DNA of 64,000 nt from Mariniflexile sp044335535 (GTDB taxonomy: Bacteria; Bacteroidota; Bacteroidia; Flavobacteriales; Flavobacteriaceae), in NCBI RefSeq assembly GCF_044335535.1, contig NZ_JBIQVZ010000006.1, positions 62,001-126,000 of the forward strand, written 5' to 3'. This document shows positions 1 through 9,000 of this stretch, in pieces (the stretch's first letter is position 1; the number at the start of each line of letters is the position of its first letter). A program made the translations under genes and the position numbers. Below the pieces are notes generated by a model that worked only from the letters and a program-made list of their open reading frames with translations, ran no database searches and had not been told where the DNA came from.

Positions 1-509
1 AATCTAATTTTAACCGTGCTGAAGGTGCTTTGAAAGGTTGGAACATGTCCGGAACTGCTCAAGCTCTTTATGAAGATGGTATACGTTTGTCTATGGGACA
101 ATGGGGCGTTACAGATAGTGCTGCAATAAGTGCTTACATTACTGGAAATACAACGGGGGTTGTGCCTGTTTTTGGAGGCCCTTTGTATATTGATAATACA
201 CCACCTGTTGATGTTCCTGTTTCGTGGGCTAGTACAGAAAGTGAGCAACTAAAACAAATAGCGGTTCAAAAGTTTTTAGGTCTTTTTCCAGAATCTTGGG
301 AAGCTTGGTCAGATTTACGTAGAACAGATGCAGATATATTATACCCATTACTTACTACAGAAGATCCAACGATTGGTTTTGGCGTAATGAAGCGTGTAAC
401 ATATTTACCTAATGAATACAGTACTAATGAAGCTGCGGTTTTAGATGCAGTAACTACTCTTGGAGGTCCTGACAAAGGAAATACAAGCCTTTGGTGGGAT
501 GTTAATTAG
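1..509 (+). CDS. SusD-like outer-membrane glycan-binding lipoprotein, C-terminal part
   Basis: The gene enters the window already open in the frame of base 3 and stops at 507-509, so only the last ~168 residues are present. The visible part has 'YEDGIRLSMGQWGV' and 'ESWEAWSDLRRTD', the kind of segment found near the C-terminus of the SusD-like_2 (PF12771-type) group, where the ExWxxWxxxRR stretch is characteristic. Such proteins sit on the outer surface and cap a SusC TonB-dependent transporter, which would lie upstream outside the window. A terminator at 548-585 ends the transcript, so this gene belongs to a locus to the left and not to the PNGase F gene that follows. The family is fairly sure; the glycan ligand cannot be deduced. 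Confidence 0.82.
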   Translation, partial: SNFNRAEGALKGWNMSGTAQALYEDGIRLSMGQWGVTDSAAISAYITGNTTGVVPVFGGPLYIDNTPPVDVPVSWASTESEQLKQIAVQKFLGLFPESWEAWSDLRRTDADILYPLLTTEDPTIGFGVMKRVTYLPNEYSTNEAAVLDAVTTLGGPDKGNTSLWWDVN

Positions 510-547
510 TATTTTAATGAGCTTAAAAATATAAAGCTTACAATATA

Positions 548-585
548 AAAAAGGAGGGATTTATTTTAAATCGCTCCTTTTTTTA
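548..585 (+). terminator. Rho-independent terminator after the SusD-like gene
   Basis: A stem of AAAAAGGAG / CTCCTTTTT with an extended GATTT / AAATC inner arm (one G:G mismatch) is followed by a T run. It lies 40 bases after the SusD-like stop. Confidence 0.8.
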
Positions 586-612
586 ATAAAAAAAAATCAC
601 ACTTTAACCTAG

Positions 613-672
613 ATTATGCCATAGAAAATTTATTGGTCTTTTAGTCCTCATCACAAAGTGCTATGGCATAAT
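613..672. repeat. Inverted repeat upstream of the PNGase F leader
   Basis: ATTATGCCATAG at 613-624 is repeated in inverted form as CTATGGCATAAT at 661-672, a perfect 12-bp stem around a 36-base loop. It starts 30 bases upstream of the leader module at 702 and could be a terminator-like or regulatory hairpin. No T tract follows the stem. Confidence 0.6.
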
Positions 673-701
673 TTAAAAATTGTATGAATCAAAAATAGGT
701 C

Positions 702-796
702 ATGAAACACCCCTAAGAATGGCATTCACATGCAGGAGGATGATTGTTAAGGGTGTTCCATCTGACTTTTAAAAAATAATAAAAAATAAACAGATG
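702..796 (+). promoter_or_regulatory. Structured leader module ending on the PNGase F start codon
   Basis: Seen: mini-ORF ATG-AAA-CAC-CCC-TAA at 702-716; helix P1 AACACCC (706-712) with GGGTGTT (751-757); a small hairpin GAAT-GGC-ATTC between them; a conserved AGGAGGATGATT at 734-745; helix P3 CATCTG (759-764) with CAGATG (791-796) around an A-rich loop. The ATG inside the 3' strand of P3 is the start codon of the 794-2491 gene. The same architecture recurs at 34210-34298 and in the tandem array at 25618-25997. Inference: a cis-acting RNA that can hide the start codon. It matches no riboswitch class I recognise. Confidence 0.6.
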
Positions 797-2491
797 AAAG
801 TATTAAAACATCTATTATTAGTTTGTTTTCCATTACTGATTTTTGCCCAAAACAAAGTAGATGTATATAAAATAAGCTATGATCAATATATGAATGGTAA
901 AGAAACAAATACGACTCGAACTATTTTTTATCAGGATCAGATTGTTTATTTTTCAAAAGCAGAAGCCAAAAGTCAACAGTTTATAGATTTAAAAAATAAT
1001 AAGAGCATAAGTACAATACTGTTTGACAATCAAATTTATAAGAAGGAAATGGCTATTGATAGTTTGCCTAGACCACGTGTTGAAGATGATACACAATTCA
1101 TATTAGGTTATCCATGTAAACATGCCTCGTTTTCTTATTTTTCCAATAAAATTGATGTTTGGTACACCGAAAAGTCTTTAGCCAAAGGAACACCTCATAG
1201 TAGTTATTTGCCCAATAGTAATGCCTTGGTTTTAAAAATGATTTTTAATGGCAACCAAACTTTAATAGCAACCTCAATAGAAAAAGTTAAGAACTATAAA
1301 CCAACTCATAATTTTTTGCAAAACAGCCAATTAGTAAATAGTGCTGAATTTGAAGAAATTATAATTAAGTCCAGATATAATAGATTAATAGTTTTTGATA
1401 ATGAAATTTTAAACTTTGATCCTAATCGTATGCTTCCAAAAGAAAGTGAACTTGTGACTGACAAAGTGTATCATTTTTCTAAAGGGAGTGTCATTATAAA
1501 AAAAATAAAGATCACGCCTGAGATGAAAGCTAGTGCTTCTGTTTTTGCTAAAGTAACTTGTAAATCTAATGGGGATGCTTATGATAGGACAGGCTCTGTT
1601 TTTGTTATGCCTGCCAAAAAAGATATGTCTAAGACACTATTAGAAGCATATTTGTATGGGTTAGAAAAACTACCTGTTTTTACAGATAATAATGGAAATC
1701 AATATCAAGGCATTAAAAAAGAAAAAGGCTATGCGCCTCCCATAGAAATTCTTCGTTTTTATACTTCTTTTGGAGTCAATTATTTTAATGATAAACGAAA
1801 AATAAATAATTATAATTGGGCAGATGATGTGGTTTATAAAGGAGATGTCACGTCTTTAATTCCAATTGATGAAGATGAAATCTGGATAGGTGTTTTTATC
1901 GGAAATTATGATTCTGGTGGACATATAATAAGTCTTGAATTGGACTCCTACCCATCTATTGAGGAAAAGGAAAACAATACCCAATCAAAATACATAGATC
2001 CGCTTTTTTTAACGGTGAATACCCTAGAAATGTCAGGTCAAAATTATGGAGGGCTTTTTAACAATGATACCTTAGCGATAGATTTTGAAATCACGGAAAA
2101 TATAAAAAATTTAAGTCTGCTTTATACTTCTACTGGTCATGGAGGTTGGGATGGTGGTGATGAATTTACACCAAGAATGAATAAAATATATGTTGACGGG
2201 AACGAAGTCTTTAAAATTATTCCATGGCGAACTGACTGTGCAACATATCGATTGTCTAATCCAGCATCTGGTAATTTTAAAGACGGCCTATCGTCAAGCG
2301 ATTTGAGCCGCTCAAATTGGTGTCCCGGTACGCTGACTTCTCCGTATATTATTTCATTAAGTAATTTAAAAAAAGGGAAGCATCATTTAGAAGTTGTCAT
2401 TGAACAAGGCGCCAATGAAGGAGCTAGTACAAATCATTGGAATGTTTCAGGGGTGCTCATAGGTGATATCGAAAAGACACAGATTAATTAA
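794..2491 (+). CDS. PNGase F-like peptide-N-glycosidase with N-terminal GLPGLI-like domain
   Basis: This secreted 565-residue protein probably cleaves the amide bond between N-glycans and asparagine. It has a signal peptide (~1-18), a GLPGLI-like domain (~20-165) and the two eight-stranded domains of the PNGase F family (~190-390 and ~395-560). By eye against Elizabethkingia PNGase F, the catalytic Asp60 corresponds to D264 in 'GDAYDR' and Glu206 to E457 in 'GGDEFTPR'; the conserved 'RSNWCPG' segment is also present. The position matching Glu118 seems not to be acidic here, so activity or specificity may differ. The classic enzyme lacks the N-terminal domain. The ATG at 794 is fixed by the signal peptide and sits in a leader hairpin. 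Neighbouring transporter and sialidase-like genes fit N-glycan use. Confidence 0.85.
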   Translation: MKVLKHLLLVCFPLLIFAQNKVDVYKISYDQYMNGKETNTTRTIFYQDQIVYFSKAEAKSQQFIDLKNNKSISTILFDNQIYKKEMAIDSLPRPRVEDDTQFILGYPCKHASFSYFSNKIDVWYTEKSLAKGTPHSSYLPNSNALVLKMIFNGNQTLIATSIEKVKNYKPTHNFLQNSQLVNSAEFEEIIIKSRYNRLIVFDNEILNFDPNRMLPKESELVTDKVYHFSKGSVIIKKIKITPEMKASASVFAKVTCKSNGDAYDRTGSVFVMPAKKDMSKTLLEAYLYGLEKLPVFTDNNGNQYQGIKKEKGYAPPIEILRFYTSFGVNYFNDKRKINNYNWADDVVYKGDVTSLIPIDEDEIWIGVFIGNYDSGGHIISLELDSYPSIEEKENNTQSKYIDPLFLTVNTLEMSGQNYGGLFNNDTLAIDFEITENIKNLSLLYTSTGHGGWDGGDEFTPRMNKIYVDGNEVFKIIPWRTDCATYRLSNPASGNFKDGLSSSDLSRSNWCPGTLTSPYIISLSNLKKGKHHLEVVIEQGANEGASTNHWNVSGVLIGDIEKTQIN

Positions 2492-2670
2492 TTGGTGCTA
2501 TTAAAGGATATCCGAAAAATGATGGAAAACAAAATACAAATCACAGGTTAATTCATCCTTTGTCTTTATTCAATTGCTGTCTGTCGAAATAATTTAATTT
2601 CTCCTTGGGTTTTCTTTTATTTAGAAAAAGTTTATTTTTTAATTGTTTGAATTGGTATTTTTTGTTTTGA

Positions 2671-2702
2671 AAGAAGAACTGAGTAATCAGTTCTTCTTTT
2701 TA
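2671..2702 (+). terminator. Rho-independent terminator after PNGase F
   Basis: A perfect 12-bp stem AAGAAGAACTGA (2671-2682) / TCAGTTCTTCTT (2687-2698) with a GTAA loop runs into T residues. It lies 180 bases after the PNGase F stop and separates that gene from the small gene at 2757. Confidence 0.85.
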
Positions 2703-2756
2703 AATGTTCATTCACTTCTCTGCTAAAAAATAAAAAGTATTTGTAATACAAGAAGT

Positions 2757-3065
2757 ATGGATTGTGAAAATGAGATGGTTTATTCAAAACCTTATTATAA
2801 ATTGATTCAGGAAGAATCGATAGAGGATAAAAAGGTTTATTATAAGTTTGTTAATTGGCTTTTAGGGGAATTCGATTTATATCTTCAAGAGAATTCCACA
2901 GGATTAAAAGTATATTATCCTGGCGGATGGCTAAGCATTAAGAATACCACAGATTTTACTATAGAGATTACTATTGCGAGTAAATCTAAAATAGTTTGTG
3001 AGAAAAAATATTCCCAATTAGTTTCCATATATAATCAAGTAAAACGAACTTTTAGATATAATTGA
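2757..3065 (+). CDS. Small hypothetical protein (102 aa)
   Basis: I do not recognise this protein. It is 102 residues, acidic at the N-terminus and basic at the C-terminus, has no signal peptide or membrane segment, and contains several aromatic residues ('KPYYKLIQEES', 'VYYPGGWLSIKN'). The alternating hydrophobic pattern suggests a small alpha/beta cytosolic protein. It follows a strong terminator and precedes an intergenic repeat, so it is probably transcribed alone. Two starts are possible, at 2757 and 2772 (second Met); the first is used here. Codon use looks like that of its neighbours, which supports a real gene, but nothing in the sequence shows a function. Confidence 0.55.
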   Translation: MDCENEMVYSKPYYKLIQEESIEDKKVYYKFVNWLLGEFDLYLQENSTGLKVYYPGGWLSIKNTTDFTIEITIASKSKIVCEKKYSQLVSIYNQVKRTFRYN

Positions 3066-3148
3066 TTTAATATAACCCGTTGGAGTAATTAGGCGAAATT
3101 AATCAGGAATGAATTTTTAATTAAAATTTAAAGCCAACCAGGAAACAA

Positions 3149-3194
3149 ATGTCAGTCTGAGCTTGTCGAAGACATCAAAAAAAATATTTTGATG
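3149..3194. repeat. Flavobacterial 'GTCAGTCTGAGC..GTCGAAGAC' repeat and hairpin
   Basis: ATGTC at 3149 and GACAT at 3171 flank a 'AGTCTGAGCTTGTCGAA' core. This is immediately followed by a CATCAAAA / TTTTGATG hairpin (3172-3194). The same core occurs in both arms of the palindrome at 25458-25592 and in altered form at 38927-38960, so it is a dispersed intergenic repeat. Confidence 0.6.
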
Positions 3195-3274
3195 GGCTCC
3201 ATGTGACAATGGATATAAAATTAACAATAAAAAATAATTACACCTAGGAGGTTAATATAAAACAACCAAAACGT

Positions 3275-4603
3275 ATGTCAGATAGCAGTAAATTTTCATC
3301 CAATACAAAGGATAGTACCATAATCCCTGTACTAATAATAGCAGGTTTGTTCTTTATTTTTGGGTTTGTTACATGGATTAACGGTGCATTGATTCCATTT
3401 ATGAAAGCTATTAATGAGCTGACCTCTGCGCAATCGCTCTTAGTAGCATCAGCATCTTACATCTCTTTTGTGGTCATGGCAATACCTGCGTCATATATTT
3501 TAAACAAAATTGGATATAAAAAAGGAATGTCATTAGGCTTATTTGTCATGGCTATTGGGGCATTGGTTTTTATTCCCGCAGCCGAAGCTAGAACCTATTG
3601 GGTGTTTTTAACAGGAATTTTTATTCAGGGAGCTGGAATGACCCTATTGCAAACAGCCGCAAACCCATACATAACTATTTTAGGACCTATAGATAGTGCT
3701 GCGAAGCGTATTGCTATCATGGGAATTGCCAATAAGGTGGCAGGTGCTTTGGGCTCCGTTATTTTTGGAGCTCTTTTATTATCTGGTATTGATGAGAACC
3801 AAGCAACATTAAGTATGGTGTCTGATACAGAAAAAATTCAATTATTAGATACCATGGCCAATAGTGTAGTTACTCCTTATCTGGTAATGGCAGCTGTTTT
3901 GTTCCTTCTAGGAATCTTGATTAGAAAAGCGCCTTTGCCAAACGTTGAAGCTGAACCTATTGAAGCACCTAAAGATGGGGCAACTACAAAAACGAGTATT
4001 TTTCAATTTCCTCATTTATGGCTAGGAGTTCTTACTTTGTTTATGTATGTAGGTGTTGAAGTCATTGCGGGAGATACCATTATAGCTTATGGGATTTCTC
4101 TTGGGATTCCTGCAGCCGATGCCAAATTTTTTACCACATTTACTTTAATGGCTATGGTCGCAACTTACGCCTTAGGTGTTGTGTTAATACCAAAGGTTAT
4201 TAGCCAAACTCTTGCGCTACAACTTAGTGCAGTATTAGGTATTGTATTCTCTTTTTGTATTGTTTTCACAACAGGATTTACATCGGTTATTTTTGTAGCA
4301 GCATTAGGAATAGCAAATGCATTGGTTTGGCCAGCAGTTTGGCCTTTAACACTAAAAGGGTTGGGCAAGTTTACAAAAACAGCTTCAGCATTATTGATTA
4401 TGGCTATTTCAGGAGGTGCCATCATTCCTCCTTTATATGGTAAACTGGTCGATTCAAATAAAGCAGATTATATGGCTCAAGGAATGAATGAAGCCTTAGC
4501 TACTGCAACAGCTTCTACAAAAGGGTATTGGATATTAGTACCCTGTTATATTATTATTTTGTACTATGCTGTTTTTGGACATAAATTAGGACTGAAAAAG
4601 TAA
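3275..4603 (+). CDS. FucP-type sugar:H+ symporter (MFS)
   Basis: This 442-residue inner-membrane protein has about 12 hydrophobic segments and belongs to the fucose/galactose/glucose:H+ symporter branch of the major facilitator superfamily. Typical stretches are 'FIFGFVTWINGALIPFMK' near residue 25 and 'QTAANPYITILGP' near residue 125. It is closely similar over its whole length to the protein at 56136-57458, which lies between GH89 and NagB genes. By that association both probably carry an amino sugar or another N-glycan-derived monosaccharide, although fucose or galactose remain possible. It starts 26 bases before the sialidase-like gene and probably forms an operon with it. An 'AGGAGG' at 3247-3252 precedes the start by 22 bases, too far to act as a normal ribosome binding site. 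Confidence 0.85.
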   Translation: MSDSSKFSSNTKDSTIIPVLIIAGLFFIFGFVTWINGALIPFMKAINELTSAQSLLVASASYISFVVMAIPASYILNKIGYKKGMSLGLFVMAIGALVFIPAAEARTYWVFLTGIFIQGAGMTLLQTAANPYITILGPIDSAAKRIAIMGIANKVAGALGSVIFGALLLSGIDENQATLSMVSDTEKIQLLDTMANSVVTPYLVMAAVLFLLGILIRKAPLPNVEAEPIEAPKDGATTKTSIFQFPHLWLGVLTLFMYVGVEVIAGDTIIAYGISLGIPAADAKFFTTFTLMAMVATYALGVVLIPKVISQTLALQLSAVLGIVFSFCIVFTTGFTSVIFVAALGIANALVWPAVWPLTLKGLGKFTKTASALLIMAISGGAIIPPLYGKLVDSNKADYMAQGMNEALATATASTKGYWILVPCYIIILYYAVFGHKLGLKK

Positions 4604-4629
4604 ATTCTATAGCTTAAAAAATATATTGT

Positions 4630-5718
4630 ATGTCGAGTTACGTGGTTAAAAGTCTATTAAAATTGAAATATTTTTTATTACTTATACCGTTTTTTTTATG
4701 TATTTGGTGTGTATCTGTTTTAAAAAAACCTTTGCCAATTAACATTGTACAGCAAAATGTGTTTGATATTCCCGTAACCAAAAATAGCCATTCGGTGAGC
4801 TTGGTTGAAATTATGCCAAATAAAATAATGGCAGCATGGTTTGGCGGTTCTTATGAAGGAGCCAAAGACGTGGGAATCTATGCGTCTTTTTATGACGGAA
4901 AAGCATGGTCTGTTCCCCATAATTTAATAAAACCTTTAGTTGTGGAAAAAGACACATTGCCCTGTTGGAATCCCGTGTTGTTTAAAAGTAAAAGTGAATT
5001 GCTATACCTCTTTTATAAAATTGGAAAAAACCCAAGAGAATGGTATGGAGCCATGGTAATATCAAAAGATAATGGGAATAGTTGGAGCGATGCCGTCTTA
5101 CTACCTAAAGGTTTTTTAGGCCCTATTAAAAATAAACCTATTGAGATAAAACCTGGAGTCATTTTATGTGGTAGTAGTACAGAGGATGCCGATACTAACC
5201 AATGGCGAGTGCATGTGGAAATCTATGATGAAACGGCTGATGAATGGGAAAAAGTTTCTGTTACAAACAAAAGTGGGTTTGATATTATTCAGCCAACTTT
5301 TTTGGAACACTCAAATGGTGTCATTCAAATGTTATGCAGGAGCAAGCATAATAAGTTAATAACTAGTTGGTCTAAAGATGGAGGAAAGCATTGGACGGAT
5401 GCTGATAGTATTCATGTGGTCAATTCCAATTCAGGTATTGATGCCCTAACTATTTCAAAAAATGCATTTTTATTAGTCAACAACCCTTTAAAACAAGGTC
5501 CTGATTGGTTTTATGGAAGGAATGTGTTAGACGTTGAGTTTTCTGCTGATGGCATACATTGGGAAAAAATATTTGATCTTGAAAATGAAGAAAAAGGCGA
5601 ATTTAGTTATCCAGCTATTATTCAAACTTCAGACAAAAAAATCCACATACTATATACTTTCAATAGAGAATGCATTAAGCATACATTTTTTAATATCAAG
5701 ACAATTTCAAAAAAGTAA
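4630..5718 (+). CDS. Sialidase-fold (BNR repeat) exo-glycosidase-like protein
   Basis: This 362-residue protein has an N-terminal hydrophobic anchor or signal (~12-30) and a six-bladed propeller of the BNR_2/sialidase superfamily. The segment 'IMAAWFGGSYEGAKDVGIY' (~59-77) is the family hallmark. Asp-box-like motifs are visible: 'SKDNGNSW' (~142), 'SKDGGKHW' (~248) and 'SADGIHWE' (~306). The family includes GH33 sialidases but also other glycosidases and lyases. I do not see a clear arginine triad, so sialic acid specificity is unproven. It lies 26 bases downstream of the symporter gene, which suggests that the sugar it releases is the one imported. It could be an exo-sialidase acting on N-glycans or a different exo-enzyme on the same fold. 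Confidence 0.72.
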   Translation: MSSYVVKSLLKLKYFLLLIPFFLCIWCVSVLKKPLPINIVQQNVFDIPVTKNSHSVSLVEIMPNKIMAAWFGGSYEGAKDVGIYASFYDGKAWSVPHNLIKPLVVEKDTLPCWNPVLFKSKSELLYLFYKIGKNPREWYGAMVISKDNGNSWSDAVLLPKGFLGPIKNKPIEIKPGVILCGSSTEDADTNQWRVHVEIYDETADEWEKVSVTNKSGFDIIQPTFLEHSNGVIQMLCRSKHNKLITSWSKDGGKHWTDADSIHVVNSNSGIDALTISKNAFLLVNNPLKQGPDWFYGRNVLDVEFSADGIHWEKIFDLENEEKGEFSYPAIIQTSDKKIHILYTFNRECIKHTFFNIKTISKK

Positions 5719-5774
5719 AAAGTTAGTTTTGTCAAAACTAGAGTTGCAGAAAGTTTGTGTTGTAATTTACACAA

Positions 5775-5924
5775 GAACCATTTAATGATGATATGTTTGA
5801 TGCATCTCAAAAATTTATTACTTGGGATCTAAAAAAACACAGCAGTTATAAGCCTTCAGAATCTCTTCAGCATTCCATAAGTGTTCTGCTAATTATGAAC
5901 AGATTTAAAGGATGGCATGGTTAG
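5775..5924 (+). pseudogene. Possible decayed C-terminal gene fragment
   Basis: An open frame with coding-like composition runs from 5775 to TAG at 5922-5924. It reads 'EPFNDDMFDASQKF', then 'ITWDLKKHSSYK' and 'IMNRFKGWHG'. There is no start codon or leader in front, and the frame upstream is broken by stops. I do not recognise the family. It may be the tail of a lost gene between the sialidase-like gene and the regulator. Confidence 0.3.
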
Positions 5925-5950
5925 TTCTTTTTAAGTACAAATAATAAGCA

Positions 5951-5974
5951 TAAACAAAATTTAAAACAGTCTCT
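5951..5974. repeat. Solo end of the 'AGAGACTGTTTAA' palindromic element
   Basis: The sequence ending in 'AACAGTCTCT' at 5974 matches the inverted right end of the palindromes at 42848-43009 and 53709-53867, with one inserted A. No left partner was found nearby, so this is a remnant end. Confidence 0.5.
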
Positions 5975-6063
5975 AAGAATGGATAAGTTTTTTTTTGAGT
6001 ATTTTTAATTTAAATTCGTATTCCTAAAGACATTCTTTGTAGGTTTTTAGGTGGTGGATTTTG

Positions 6064-9000
6064 ATGCTAATTAAAATGAAAAACAATCTCACTCTCATAT
6101 TATTTTTATGTTTAAACTTAGTTTATGGACAAAGCTATAAAAAGCAACCTAAACTAATTAAAGATGACCTTTCGTTTTATCTTTTAGATACAGGGTTTGG
6201 TTTATCAAGTAATTATATCCATGATATAGTACAAGATTCTCTTGGGTTTATTTGGATTGGAACACCAGAAGGTTTAAATAGGTATAATGGAACCAAATTT
6301 TCAGTCTATAAAAAGAGCGATCTTCGAGAGAATCAGGGTTTAACCGATGATTTTGTTCATCAGTTAAGTATAATAAATAAAGGTAAATTAGTCATAACTA
6401 CGGATGAAGGGTTAAGCATTTACGATTCAAGAAGTGAAACTTTTAAAATTCTTAATGCGCAAAACGGTTTAATTGGCATTAATACTAGCTGTTTTGAATT
6501 TGGAACCGAAAGTGAGTTTATTATTGGGGTTTATGATAGGGGAATTCAAATTATCGATACCAATAACAAATCAACAGTATATACATACAGTCCAGATAAT
6601 ATGTCTTCACTTTCTTCCAATAAAGTGACCTGTATGGCAAGACAAGGAGATTCTTTGCTATGGGTTGGTACTAAAGAAAATGGACTGAATAAAATAAACT
6701 ACAAAACAAGAAAAGTTACGCGTGTTTTATTTGGCAATAATAAAAATGCGTCCTCACTACAGGTAGATGAACTTTACACAGGAAAAGAAGGCAATTTATG
6801 GGTAGGTTCAAATGAAGGAATGCATGTCATTACGGTTAAGGGCGATACACTACAGTTAAAAAAATCTTTAACAGAAGGAAAAGGGTTGAGCGATAACAAC
6901 GTCCTTTGCTTTGAGGAAGACAATTTGGGAAACTTATGGATTGGCACTAGAAACGGAGGTTTGAATATTATAAATAAATCCGATTTCTTAAGAAAAAAAT
7001 CAAATTTTTCGGTAAAATGGTATTTGCCAAAAGATGATGGCTCTAGTGTCTTTAATAGAACCGTATCTGCTTTAAGAATGGATAGGGATGGCAATATGTG
7101 GATAGGCACAAGTACTGGATTAAATTTTGTAAACCCCAATGGAGAACCAGTAAAACTATTAAGAAAAAGCAGTTCTCGGGCAGAGAGTTTGAGCCACGAT
7201 AGGATAGGTGCTTTGGCTGAAAGTTATGAAGGAAAAATTTGGATTGGAACAGATGGGGCAGGTTTAGATTTATTTGATCCAATTACAGGGTCATTTAAGC
7301 ATTATAGACATGAATCTAATAATGTATCTAGTTTAAGTAATGACTATATCATTTCTTTATATGAAGACAAGAAAAAAAGACTTTGGGTAGGAACTTACCA
7401 AGGAGGCTTAAATAAAATGAATCCAAATACAGGTTACTGTACCCACTATTTGCAAGGGAGTATTGATCAAGGTAGCGACGTTAGAGTCATTTTTGAAGAT
7501 AGCAATGGCCAAATATGGGTAGGTACTAATAGAGGTGGCTTATATAAATATAAAGACAATCTAGATCAATTTGAATTTATTAATTCTTTAGGTAAAATAG
7601 ATATTAGAGATATTAATGAAGATAAAAATGGTTTTTTATGGTTGGCAACTTATGGTAACGGTATTTTGAGATACGATCTTTACAATGATGAAACAGTTAC
7701 ATATAATTCAACAAATACAGAAGGTTTTAAGAGTGATAATATTCTAAGTGTTTTAGCGCTTTCAAGTAGTGATGTATTGGCTGGAACAGAAAACGAAGGC
7801 CTTATTAGGTTAGACCCAATAAAGAAAACAATTTCAAGTTTCTCTCAAAAAAATGGGTTAAGTAACAATACTGTTAATAATATTATTAGGGAAAATGAAA
7901 ATAATATTTGGCTAGGAACCTATAAAGGAATTAGTAATTATAATACTTCAACAAATAAAATATATAATTTAAATACCTATACCAATATTCAACAAGGCAT
8001 ATTTAGATCTGGTTTAATTGCCAAATCTGGAATTGTTTATTTAGGAGGTGATAACGGACTTAATATTTTTGATCCAGACAATTTACAAAGAAAAAAAGAA
8101 TGGCATCCAATAGTTTTTGAAAAACTAGAAGTATTGGATAAACAAGTTCGAGTTTCAAAAAACAATAAAAATGAAATTTTGGATAAGTCAATTCTTTATG
8201 AAGATCATTTTTTTCTAGACTATAATCAAACTTTTTTTTCTATAGATTATGTTGCAATAAAATATCCCTTTATAAAAAATGTAGTTTATTCTTACATGGT
8301 AGATGGTTATAACGATAACTGGATAAATACTAACCAAGCCGGAAAGGTCAATCTAATAAACATGCCTCATGGAGATTATATTTTAAACGTAAAGGCTAAG
8401 TTTGGATCTGGAGACGAGGTTGTGAAAAAAATACGTATCACAATAAATCCACCATTATGGAAAACTCCTTTAGCTTATATATGCTATGTGTTGCTTTTAG
8501 CAGGCATGATTTATGGATTTATGCGCTACTATTCTGAACGCATTAAATTAATAAATTCCTTGTTGTTTGAAAAAAAGCAGCGTCAATTAGAATACAATTT
8601 TAACGAAGAAAGAATACGGTTTTTTACAAGCTTTTCACACGAATTAAAAACACCTTTGACACTTATTTTAGCACCGTTAGAAGATTTGATTTCCGAAGTT
8701 AAATCAATAAAGGAAAAAAACAGTTTAAAATTAATTCAGAAAAATGCTAAGCTGTTACTACAGTCTATAAATAAGCTTTTGGAATTTAGAAAATCCAATT
8801 TGGGCTTAAGTAAGTTAAGGATTGAAGAACACAACCTTACAGATTGTTTGGAGCAATGGGTGCATAACTATTTTCTTTTAGCAAAAAAAAGAGATATAGC
8901 ATTAAGTTATGATTTTCCTGAAGAAAATTTATTGGCATGGTTTGATTTGGAAAAAATGCATATCATCTTCAACAACCTTTTATCAAATGCATTTAAATAT

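Noticed and set aside
734..745. Shine-Dalgarno-led gene starting at the AGGAGGATG of the leader
   Set aside because: There is no spacing between the purine run and the ATG, and the frame (11 codons) is not kept in the other modules, where the codons change or end early.
4165..4425. Minus-strand open frame inside the symporter gene (mirrored at 57014-57352)
   Set aside because: It is a shadow of the conserved plus-strand gene; the same shadow occurs in the paralogue because the codons are similar.
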